NCBI GenBank assembly: GCA_050633705.1
Contig: JBOEGZ010000006.1
Location: 62,001 to 126,000 of the forward strand
DNA length: 64,000 bases
Direction: 5' to 3'
DNA from: JAJFHI01 sp050633705
GTDB taxonomy: Bacteria; Pseudomonadota; Alphaproteobacteria; Rhizobiales; Hyphomicrobiaceae
The notes below the pieces were generated by a model. The model was not told where the DNA came from, did no database searches, and was given only the letters and a program-made list of their open reading frames with translations. This document shows, one piece after another, positions 8,047 to 16,261 of the stretch (position 1 is its first letter; each line of letters opens with the position of its first letter). The translations under genes and the position numbers were made by a program.

Positions 8047-9183
8047 TCACTTTGGGCGCAGCCCTACAATCTTGCCGCCCGTGGACGGGTGCGTGACACC
8101 GGTCGTTCCAGGATAGGTCAACGGCGCACCTTGCAAAGAGCGCACAGCCAGAAACGCCCATGCCTCCGCTTCCATCATGTCCCCGCGCCAGTCGACGGCT
8201 TCGGCTGGCACAACCGCATTCTCGACGCGTTCGGCCAACATCTTCATCAGTGTATGATTCTTGCGCCCTCCCCCGGAAACAACCCACAACTGGGGTACTT
8301 TCGGCAGGTGTTGCGCAGCGCGCGCGATCGTCTCAGCGCTAAAGGCGGTGAGCGTCGCAGCGCCATCGCGATGGCTCAGAGATAAGATCGCAGTGACATC
8401 AAAGGCATTTCGATCCACTGATTTTGGCGGGATCGCAAAGAAGAAAGGGTTTTTCAGCAACTGATCAAGTGCGGCTTCGTCGACGTCCCCTGTCGCAGCG
8501 TAGCTGCCCCCCTGGTCGTAGATCCGATTTGTATGCGCCGCCATGAAATCATCAATCAGTGCGTTGCCTGGGCCTGTGTCATAAGCAATCAGCTCATTCT
8601 TGCCACTGCCAATCCAGGTCAAGTTCGCAACCCCACCAATATTGACGATGGCCAATGGACGTTGAGGAATTTGTCCTGCCAGGGCCCGGTGATAGACAGG
8701 CACCAGGGGCGCACCTTGGCCACCTGCAGCAACATCTGCAGCACGCATATCGTAGACCACGGGTATCCCAAGCCTCTCTGCCAAGGCTGTCCCATCGCCA
8801 AGCTGCACCGTCATCCCAAAGCGATTTTTATCATCAGGCGGACGGTGCCAGACCGTATGTCCGTGAAAGCCAATAACATCAATTGACTCTGGCCCGATCG
8901 CGTTGCTCGCTAGGAAAGTCTGTACCATTTCGGTGTGCTGGTCGGTCAGGTTTGCCTCGACTTCAGCCAGGCATCCTGGACGTGCCGATCGGTCTGAAAG
9001 CCCCTTGGCATCGACCTGGGCCTGGCGGAGCTGATCGCGCAATCGTGCGCAATAGGGCACTGACAGTGTTGGGCCGGGGCGCACAAGATCGCCGCCATCT
9101 GTCTCTAAGAGGGCCACATCGACACCATCCATCGACGTCCCGCTCATTAAGCCAATGGCGGTGAAGATCTTGCTTCTTGTCAC
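8047..9183 (-). CDS. anmK: Anhydro-N-acetylmuramic acid kinase
   Basis: A 378-residue kinase that converts anhydro-MurNAc from peptidoglycan recycling to MurNAc 6-phosphate. The N-terminal phosphate-binding loop is GLMSGTSMDGVD; GFHGHTVWH, NIGGVANLTWI and VSGGGRKNHTLM are family motifs. I chose the GTG at 9183 (VTRSKIFTAIG) because AAGG lies just before it and the family normally starts close to the GLMSGTS motif; the frame stays open to 9234. It is divergent from tyrS and convergent with the hydrolase gene. Confidence 0.95.
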   Translation of the reverse strand: MTRSKIFTAIGLMSGTSMDGVDVALLETDGGDLVRPGPTLSVPYCARLRDQLRQAQVDAKGLSDRSARPGCLAEVEANLTDQHTEMVQTFLASNAIGPESIDVIGFHGHTVWHRPPDDKNRFGMTVQLGDGTALAERLGIPVVYDMRAADVAAGGQGAPLVPVYHRALAGQIPQRPLAIVNIGGVANLTWIGSGKNELIAYDTGPGNALIDDFMAAHTNRIYDQGGSYAATGDVDEAALDQLLKNPFFFAIPPKSVDRNAFDVTAILSLSHRDGAATLTAFSAETIARAAQHLPKVPQLWVVSGGGRKNHTLMKMLAERVENAVVPAEAVDWRGDMMEAEAWAFLAVRSLQGAPLTYPGTTGVTHPSTGGKIVGLRPK

Positions 9184-9292
9184 TGCACCTTGCCTCACAC
9201 CATGTTCCTGTGCTTTCTCAGCACACCCGACCACCGATCACGATTCATCAGTGATAAATAACGACAATCACGTAACCGCGATAAGCTTGGCA

Positions 9293-10546
9293 ATGGCACA
9301 ACCAAAATCAGACTTTCTGAAAATCCTGACAGAACGTGGCTTTATCCATCAGACATCCGACCTGGAGGCTATCGACCAGTTGGCCGACAAAGGCGAGATC
9401 ATTGCTTATGTTGGTTACGACTGCACCGCGCCTTCGCTTCACGTTGGCAGTCTCATTTCAATCATGATGCTGCACTGGCTGCAACAATCTGGCAACAAGC
9501 CCATTACGTTAATGGGTGGCGGCACCACCCGAGTCGGCGATCCATCAGGCCGCGATGAAACACGACGCATCCTCACACTGGAAAAAATTGAGGAACATAA
9601 ACAAGGCATCGCCAAAGTCTTTTCCCAGTTCTTGTCCTTTGGCAACGGTCCAACAGATGCTGAGATGGTCGACAACGCCGAATGGTTGGCCCCACTCAAT
9701 TACATCGAGTTCCTGCGAGACGTGGGCAAAAACTTCTCTGTCAATCGCATGTTGAGCATGGATTCTGCGAAATTGCGGCTCGACCGCGAACAAGAACTCT
9801 CGTTTATTGAATTCAACTATATGCTTTTGCAAGCCTACGATTATGTTGAATTGGCTCGTCGCACGGGCTGTAATTTGCAAATGGGTGGCTCCGATCAATG
9901 GGGAAATATCGTCACCGGTATGGACCTAGGGCGTCGTATGGGAACGCACCAACTGCACGCTTTAACCTGCCCGTTGTTGACGACCGCCTCAGGCGCGAAG
10001 ATGGGCAAGACTGCATCCGGCGCGGTCTGGCTCAACGAAGATCAGCTTTCGGCGTACGATTACTGGCAGTACTGGCGCAACACCGAAGATGCCGACGTCA
10101 GTCGCTTCCTGAAACTCTTCACGACCTTGCCGATGTCAGAAATCACGCGGCTAGAAAAGTTAGAAGGCGCAGAAGTGAATGAGGCAAAGAAAGTCCTCGC
10201 GACTGAAGCCACAGCCCTTTTGCACGGACGTGAAAAGGCCGATGGTGCCGCCGAAACCGCGCGCAAAACATTTGAACAAGGTGCCTTAGGTGGCGACCTT
10301 CCTGTCATTGAGATCGCCAGCAATGATCTTGAGGCGGGCCTTGGTGTGCTCACAGCTTTCGTGGCCGCTGGCCTTGTTGCATCCAACGGTGAGGCCAGAC
10401 GCCTCATTAAAGGAGGTGGACTTAAGATCAATGATGCCGCTGTGTCAGACGACAAATTAAAACTCACCACCACAAACCTTGGTGACGAGGGCGTCATCAA
10501 ACTTTCCAAGGGCAAGAAGAAGCACGTTTTGCTTCGGCCAGTTTAA
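9293..10546 (+). CDS. tyrS: Tyrosyl-tRNA synthetase
   Basis: A class I aminoacyl-tRNA synthetase of 417 residues that charges tRNA-Tyr. The HIGH-type motif is in APSLHVGSL, tyrosine-binding parts are YVGYDCTAP and GGSDQWGNI, the KMSKS-type motif is GAKMGKTASG, and an S4 RNA-binding domain closes the protein (ASNGEARRLIKGGGLKIND). The frame is open further upstream, but MAQPKSDFLKIL is the usual start. The ribosome site there is weak. It converges with the AsmA-like gene, 29 bases apart. Confidence 0.97.
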   Translation: MAQPKSDFLKILTERGFIHQTSDLEAIDQLADKGEIIAYVGYDCTAPSLHVGSLISIMMLHWLQQSGNKPITLMGGGTTRVGDPSGRDETRRILTLEKIEEHKQGIAKVFSQFLSFGNGPTDAEMVDNAEWLAPLNYIEFLRDVGKNFSVNRMLSMDSAKLRLDREQELSFIEFNYMLLQAYDYVELARRTGCNLQMGGSDQWGNIVTGMDLGRRMGTHQLHALTCPLLTTASGAKMGKTASGAVWLNEDQLSAYDYWQYWRNTEDADVSRFLKLFTTLPMSEITRLEKLEGAEVNEAKKVLATEATALLHGREKADGAAETARKTFEQGALGGDLPVIEIASNDLEAGLGVLTAFVAAGLVASNGEARRLIKGGGLKINDAAVSDDKLKLTTTNLGDEGVIKLSKGKKKHVLLRPV

Positions 10547-10575
10547 CATCACTGGCAGGTAATTGATTGCACCGC

Positions 10576-13500
10576 CTAACGCCCACCTGATGTTTGCGAT
10601 GACCATCCGTCAATGTTGCCTTGACTGGCTTTTGGACCTGAAGACCGCCACGCATTGCCAGATTTCGCTGGCGCACTCGATGAGCGCGTACGTTTGCGTA
10701 TCGTACCGTTCGAATTTCTGCCACGCGGGGCGCGGGGTTGAACGGTTGGATTGTTTGGCGCGGTTTGGAAAATTTCGCGAAAGATCCCCGGCGTTACCAA
10801 TGATAGCGGATTGACGACAACGTTTGGATTCGACATTGCACCATCAATCTCAAACGTTATGCCAAATATACCCTCCCCACGCGGCCCGCTTATCAACGTG
10901 CCAAGTAGCGGAATTTCACCAAGCGCATTATTCAAACCCTGCAAAGGAATATATGTGCCGAAAAGATCAAGCCGGCGCACCCGGTAATCGACTTTGCCGC
11001 GGATCGTCGCGCCAATAAGTGGGCCACGCAGATACGATTCCTTCAACACGAACTGATCATGCCCCACGGAGAATGGCGCTTTCATGCGATCAAAGTCATA
11101 CACCTCTCGCACTTCACGACGGCGAGATTTTTTGTTTCCTTTGCCGCTGCCAACCACTTCGCTAACGATCGGGTCGCTGAGGATTTGAAAATTCTCAACC
11201 CATAGAACACCGGTTTGTTCTGCCGCTCCACTGCCGTCTAAATTAACTTCAAGACGCACTCGGCCCCGATTTACGTTTGGATAAAACCCAATCAACTTAA
11301 ATGCACGGCCAGCATCTGTGGAATCAGCACGCAGCTGTCGACGCACGCCGTTGCCATCCACGAGTTTTACGATCAGCGGCTTGCCACTTTCCAACGTGCC
11401 TTTTGCATCCAATGCTGTCAGCAAGCCTCCACGGCGCGACATCGTAACTTTCAAACCGCGCAATGTCTGGTCGCTATATCCAATGACAGTGTTGAAGTTG
11501 GCGGTGAGATCAATTCCACCTCGTTGCCTCTTTTTTGAGCTTGTGGCGCTTGCAGGCGACTTACTCAATGAAAATAACGAACTGAAAAATCCCTGCCCAT
11601 TAAATGTTGGACCTTCGACCTGAACCCTCCAAATACCATCACGGCGTTTTCGTCCCTGAGCCTTCATTTGGGTCACAACATCAAGCGTGATCAAGGGGAA
11701 GAAGAATTCCGAAACATTGTTTTTGTTGTCGAGTGCAATCCAACCTTCAACTGCAATTTTGTCCCCTCGAATGGTGAAGTTCTGCAACTCCGTGCGAGCG
11801 TCTGCTCCCTGCCCAACATCAGCTTCCAAGCGCGCACGTCGTCCAGCAGGTTTTTTCCATCCAGCACCGGGAACGTTCACTTCCGCGGCGGTTAAATCAG
11901 CAGCTATTTTGAGGTTTTTTTCACCACCCTGTCCCCGCACGACCGTCAACTGCACTGGAACACTTCCTGAAACAGCCTCACCCATTTCCAGGCCAAGAAG
12001 TTTGCGATCTGCACGGTCCAAAGTCGCTTTGACCAGAATCGGCGGTTGCTTCTCGATCGCATCAGAAAAGACATTGCTCCAACTCACATCGGCTGGGACA
12101 CCGCCGACAAGCATATTGCCCTTTGCCTCGAGCACTTGCTGCGTCACATCAAAATCAATTGAGGCACCTTGCACATCAAAACTGCCAATAAGATCTTTTG
12201 CCTGCCCATTTGTGAGCTTTGCTTTGCCGCTCATCACGACGGCTTCAAGCTTGATGTCTTTTAGTAATGGGAAAGATAACTTAAATTCAGATTCAACATT
12301 TCCCGAAACATTTTCAGGACGTCCACCCTCTTTCTTAAATAGATTTAGAGGTGGCTGGTCGAGCACTTGCAATAAGGGCTGCAATTTACTGCGCGCTTTA
12401 AAAGTGAGTTCTCCCTGAGGAACAGTGGTTTCAAGTTGCACTGCTGTGAAACGTCCAAGCTTTAAGGCAACGCGTTGCGTGTCATCGACAACCATCTCTG
12501 CATCAGGTGCAACAACCTCCAGAGCATCGTTTTCCAAACGCAGTAGCGCACGTGGCGCCACAACCGGAAACATCTTTCCCATAGGCTGGAAGGTAACTTC
12601 AGAGAACTCCATCGCCATCGACAACCGTCCGTCATCGGCGATGTAACCGGGCTGCGCCTCTTTCAAGAAGCGGCCTGCGTAGTAACTGAATTGACCGCCA
12701 GTCATACGCCCACTACGCACTTTCTCGTTCACCCAATCCCAGGCATCTGGTGCAAGCGGCTTTGGCCACATGGCTTTAAAAACACGCAATTCCATTGGGC
12801 TGAACTTGCCAATAAGTTGTGAGGTCGGCTCCTTGGAAGCAACATCAATTTTGCCCTGCACTTCAACGCCACCGCCGCCTGCTTTAACGACAAATCGATC
12901 AAGATGCAGCATGCCTTCGTCAGGGAGCATGCGGCCGTTGGCCTGCCACTCTTCAATCGGCAACGGTGTTTCGTTGACATTGCGCAGTCCGAACCAACCA
13001 TCAGTGGCTTTGATTTCAAATGGCCATTGGCGTGTTCCGTCCGCCGCCGTATTCGCTTGTATCAAACCGGTGAGTTGCAACTGACTATCACCCGAGCGCA
13101 ACACGGAAGGGCGAAGCTCAATGAGTTTTTTACTGCCATCAAATATGAAATTCATTCGCCCGGCATCAATCTGCAGAGGCTTTGCCTTCTTAGCCGGCAA
13201 AATTATGCGTCCACGAGCAACAGCCAAATCCAGGTCGGCATTTACCACTTCACCTGCAGACGTCATCGCCACAGTCACATCACCCGACACCGGAAGTTCA
13301 ACGGCTTTCAAAGCCGCCAATTCTGGAAAGGCTGAAACAAGTGTTCGAGGGTGCAAGTCACGGATCGAAGCCTTCGCGTTTACAGTATTTGTTAGCTCAT
13401 CCGACTCGGCACGAAATGTCATCGTCCAGGGCCCAAGCGCAGAAGAGATCCGGCCATTGCCCGTAACAATGCTGCGTGCCGGGCGATGCTCGACGTCAAC

Positions 13501-14325
13501 GGCAAACGACGGCACCTTCCATACCGAACGTTCGCCATTGTAATCCAGAACCAACGTTGCATCTCGCAAACCGAATTCTCGAAGATGACGACTGGCATCG
13601 TCGCCGCGACGGGCACTGCTCGCGACTTGCGACAAGATACGCCCTAAATCGAGACGTTGTGACTGGCTGAGAGGCACGTCTGGGTCGGTCGCGACTTGCC
13701 CTTTTGCGTCGCGATTGTCTCGCGTGCCTTGTGCCGGGCGTTTTGCAATCTGAGGCGGTGTCACTAGTTTTGGATCGCCCGTTGGGGTCGAAAAGCTCAA
13801 CGACAGTCCCGCAGCGTCAGAATAAAATAGGAATAATCGTGGTTCGATTAATTCCACGCGCGATGGCACAACCCGCCCCGACATCAGCGCCGATGCACTC
13901 AGCCCAATTGCAGCTGACGGTGCGGAGGCCACAACACTTCCGTTGTTATCCCTAAGCTTCAGCTCCTGAAGCTGGAACTCAAAGCTATAGTCATCGTTCA
14001 ACGCGACAACGACATCAGATATAGTTGGTGTAAGGCCAGAAAATTCGGCGCGGATGCCGTTTTGAATTCTCTCTGTCAGAAACGGCAGCGCGACGGGACC
14101 TTGGCTCAATCGAAAATAGCCGATGCCGGCAGCTAACAGTGCCAACAACACAATTGGCCCAAACACCATGCCGCAACAAAAGAACAAGCGGCACAACAAC
14201 TGGTACCACCAAGGCTCCTCATCCAGGTGGTAGGCATACTCAGACATATCGCCCGAACCATCATTGCGATGCGGCGCTCGTCTTTGACCTTGATAATTGC
14301 TTGGCTGGTTTTGCCGCACTAACAT
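10576..14325 (-). CDS. Large AsmA-like / YhdP-type envelope protein
   Basis: A 1249-residue protein with a cytoplasmic N-terminus of about 45 residues, one membrane helix (LFFCCGMVFGPIVLLALLAAGIGYF, about 47-71) and a very long periplasmic part of repeated beta-strand segments. This is the AsmA-like/DUF3971 design, whose members (YhdP, TamB, AsmA) are thought to carry phospholipids between inner and outer membrane. The C-terminal AsmA-type region (DRMKAPFSVGHDQFVLKESY, near 1060-1085) ends in a basic, low-complexity tail (RGRNSNGTIRKRTRSSSAP). It is transcribed towards tyrS. The start could also be the ATG at MSEYAYHLDEEPWW, 26 residues in. Confidence 0.85.
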   Translation of the reverse strand: MLVRQNQPSNYQGQRRAPHRNDGSGDMSEYAYHLDEEPWWYQLLCRLFFCCGMVFGPIVLLALLAAGIGYFRLSQGPVALPFLTERIQNGIRAEFSGLTPTISDVVVALNDDYSFEFQLQELKLRDNNGSVVASAPSAAIGLSASALMSGRVVPSRVELIEPRLFLFYSDAAGLSLSFSTPTGDPKLVTPPQIAKRPAQGTRDNRDAKGQVATDPDVPLSQSQRLDLGRILSQVASSARRGDDASRHLREFGLRDATLVLDYNGERSVWKVPSFAVDVEHRPARSIVTGNGRISSALGPWTMTFRAESDELTNTVNAKASIRDLHPRTLVSAFPELAALKAVELPVSGDVTVAMTSAGEVVNADLDLAVARGRIILPAKKAKPLQIDAGRMNFIFDGSKKLIELRPSVLRSGDSQLQLTGLIQANTAADGTRQWPFEIKATDGWFGLRNVNETPLPIEEWQANGRMLPDEGMLHLDRFVVKAGGGGVEVQGKIDVASKEPTSQLIGKFSPMELRVFKAMWPKPLAPDAWDWVNEKVRSGRMTGGQFSYYAGRFLKEAQPGYIADDGRLSMAMEFSEVTFQPMGKMFPVVAPRALLRLENDALEVVAPDAEMVVDDTQRVALKLGRFTAVQLETTVPQGELTFKARSKLQPLLQVLDQPPLNLFKKEGGRPENVSGNVESEFKLSFPLLKDIKLEAVVMSGKAKLTNGQAKDLIGSFDVQGASIDFDVTQQVLEAKGNMLVGGVPADVSWSNVFSDAIEKQPPILVKATLDRADRKLLGLEMGEAVSGSVPVQLTVVRGQGGEKNLKIAADLTAAEVNVPGAGWKKPAGRRARLEADVGQGADARTELQNFTIRGDKIAVEGWIALDNKNNVSEFFFPLITLDVVTQMKAQGRKRRDGIWRVQVEGPTFNGQGFFSSLFSLSKSPASATSSKKRQRGGIDLTANFNTVIGYSDQTLRGLKVTMSRRGGLLTALDAKGTLESGKPLIVKLVDGNGVRRQLRADSTDAGRAFKLIGFYPNVNRGRVRLEVNLDGSGAAEQTGVLWVENFQILSDPIVSEVVGSGKGNKKSRRREVREVYDFDRMKAPFSVGHDQFVLKESYLRGPLIGATIRGKVDYRVRRLDLFGTYIPLQGLNNALGEIPLLGTLISGPRGEGIFGITFEIDGAMSNPNVVVNPLSLVTPGIFREIFQTAPNNPTVQPRAPRGRNSNGTIRKRTRSSSAPAKSGNAWRSSGPKASQGNIDGWSSQTSGGR

Positions 14326-14638
14326 TGTCCGCGTTTATTCCCAAAGTATTGCTCTAAGGGTGCAATCATCAACGAGCCCTTGCTTTGCGTAACCCACGTG
14401 ATCGTGTCAATTAGATTGTCACTAAATTGGCTGCCATCTCGTGCACTCAGTTTTGTTGTCAGCCATGATTAATGATCAGACAACAAAGCGCATTTCCTCG
14501 TGCCAAACCTAATGCAACACATCCCAACTTGGTCCGGCAGCATTGAAACTCGAATCACTTTACACGACTCAACACTTCAGGCCCCCAACATCTGTGATGT
14601 GGAGGGGCAAAAAACGACGAAAGAAAGGCAACTAACCC
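14326..14638. other. Intergenic region between AsmA-like gene and bcp
   Basis: No gene or convincing hairpin seen. It must hold the divergent promoters of the AsmA-like gene (minus) and bcp (plus). Confidence 0.6.
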
Positions 14639-15103
14639 ATGGCAAGTGAAGGAAAAAAGGCCCCCGATTTCAAACTTCCCGATGCCGATGGTGAAGTCCT
14701 TAAACTATCAACGTTAAAAGGCCAGCCCGTGGTGGTGTATTTTTATCCAAGAGATGACACACCGGGGTGCACAAACGAGGCGAAAGACTTTACGGAATTG
14801 ATGCCTAAATTTGATGCTGCAAATACTGTCGTCCTTGGAATTTCACCGGATTCTCCAGCCAAACACGCCAAATTTCGAGATAAGCATGGACTAAGCGTGC
14901 GCCTCATCGCAGATGAGGAAAAAACAGCCGCTGAGGCTTACGGTGTATGGGTCGAAAAATCGATGTACGGAAAGAAATATATGGGCGTTGAGCGTGCGAC
15001 TTTCCTTATTAACGCTGCGGGTAAAATCGAAAAAATCTGGCGTAAGGTTAAAGTAAAGGGCCATGCCGCAGAGGTGCTTGCATCGGTTCAAGAGCTCGCT
15101 TGA
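14639..15103 (+). CDS. bcp: Thioredoxin-type peroxiredoxin (Bcp/PrxQ), single-cysteine form
   Basis: A 154-residue PrxQ/Bcp that reduces hydrogen peroxide and organic peroxides in the cytosol. The peroxidatic site is PRDDTPGCTNEAKDF, with Cys44 as the attacking residue. In many Bcp proteins a resolving cysteine sits five residues later; here that place is lysine, and Cys44 is the only cysteine in the protein. It must therefore work by a 1-Cys mechanism with an external thiol. Normal length, ATG after GAAAGGCA. Confidence 0.95.
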   Translation: MASEGKKAPDFKLPDADGEVLKLSTLKGQPVVVYFYPRDDTPGCTNEAKDFTELMPKFDAANTVVLGISPDSPAKHAKFRDKHGLSVRLIADEEKTAAEAYGVWVEKSMYGKKYMGVERATFLINAAGKIEKIWRKVKVKGHAAEVLASVQELA

Positions 15104-15551
15104 GCCCCAAAGCAACGCAAATCCAGCCGACGTGAAATATTTTTCTGTTGTTTCAATTGGTTAGGCCAAACGCCCGCCCATCTCGCAAATACCAACCACC
15201 AAAACCCCATTTGTTTTCGTCGACCAAGGCCAGAAATTACGAGCTGAAGCACGAACCCCTGTGCTTGAAGTTGACAGATAGACATGTGGCTTGAACGCCA
15301 GGCACACCACAAAACTGTCCTCACTACAGGATTTGTGCCCAACAACCTCTTGATTAGCAGGCGAATCGCCGTGACCAAAACAGCCAGACATGCTATTCCA
15401 GTTGTATAGAACGGCGAGGGGCCTCAAGACGACCAGCAGCCAAGGGACAACAGCCTCTTGGTCATTATTTTGCTGGAAAGCGGAGCAAGATGCTCGTTTT
15501 GCAAAGCCCCAGCGTATGTAAATTAGGGTTTGCTCGGAGGTCCTTGGCGGC
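15104..15551. other. Intergenic region before the first bactofilin
   Basis: 448 bases without a supported gene. Open frames on the minus strand here are poor in family-like sequence and overlap the bactofilin gene. No terminator for bcp is evident. Confidence 0.55.
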
Positions 15552-16121
15552 ATGTTGACGAATTTTCGCAAACAAGACAATTCAGACGATAAAGCGGGGA
15601 ATGGCATGGCTAATTCTGCACCACAACGGCCGGTTGGATCGAACACACCGCCCATACCAAGTTTAACAACACAAGGCAGCGCCAATAGACCTTCTCCAGC
15701 AAATGAGCCCATCACAGGTGGTCGCCCTATCACAGATCGTGCACCGCCGTCTGTGATCGGCCCAGACCTCGTCATCACTGGCAATCTGACGTCGAAAGGA
15801 CAAATGCAAATCGACGGACAAGTTCAAGGTGATATCAACGGCAGCCATGTGATCATCGGTGAACGTGCAGAGATAACCGGTGGCATTCGCGCTGCAGAGG
15901 TTGTAGTGCGCGGCAAAGTCATGGGTGCGATCCATTCCAATCGCGTTATGTTGCAGGCAAATAGCCACGTTGAAGGCGACATCTTTCACAAAGCGCTCGC
16001 AATCGAGCAAGGTGCCTTTTTCGAAGGTAAATCTCGCCGGAGCGAAGATCCTCTTGGTGAAGTTTCCAAACCGGCCAACACCAACTCACCGGTTCCAATT
16101 TCAGTGCCAACGGCCAGCTAA
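15552..16121 (+). CDS. Bactofilin (copy 1)
   Basis: A 189-residue polymer-forming cytoskeletal protein. The central bactofilin domain (about 68-160) has the repeating beta-helix pattern: VIGPDLVITGNLTSKGQMQIDGQVQGDI, then VIIGERAEITGGIRA and VVVRGKVMGAIHS. Both ends are polar and rich in Pro, Ser and Asn, as usual. Bactofilins self-assemble without nucleotide near the membrane and position cell-wall or stalk machinery. GGAGG lies 11 bases before the ATG; an alternative ATG is 18 codons further in. Followed by a strong terminator. A second bactofilin lies at 56756-57448. Confidence 0.93.
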   Translation: MLTNFRKQDNSDDKAGNGMANSAPQRPVGSNTPPIPSLTTQGSANRPSPANEPITGGRPITDRAPPSVIGPDLVITGNLTSKGQMQIDGQVQGDINGSHVIIGERAEITGGIRAAEVVVRGKVMGAIHSNRVMLQANSHVEGDIFHKALAIEQGAFFEGKSRRSEDPLGEVSKPANTNSPVPISVPTAS

Positions 16122-16201
16122 GATTGGTGTGCCTCGAGCATTTCATTAAAAGAAAATACCCCACGCTGATTGCTCTTACCAACGCATGAAACCATTTTTT
16201 G

Positions 16202-16234
16202 CCGTCTGACCATTTTTAGGTCAGACGGTTTTTT
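16202..16234 (+). terminator. Rho-independent terminator of bactofilin 1
   Basis: Perfect 10-base stem CCGTCTGACC / GGTCAGACGG with a 7-base loop, followed by six T. Confidence 0.92.
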
Positions 16235-16261
16235 ATTGCATTCATCGTGACACAACCCTCG

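Noticed and set aside
15161..15784. 207-codon open frame on the minus strand opposite bactofilin 1
   Set aside because: It overlaps the well-supported bactofilin on the other strand, has no ribosome site, and its translation has no domain-like pattern.
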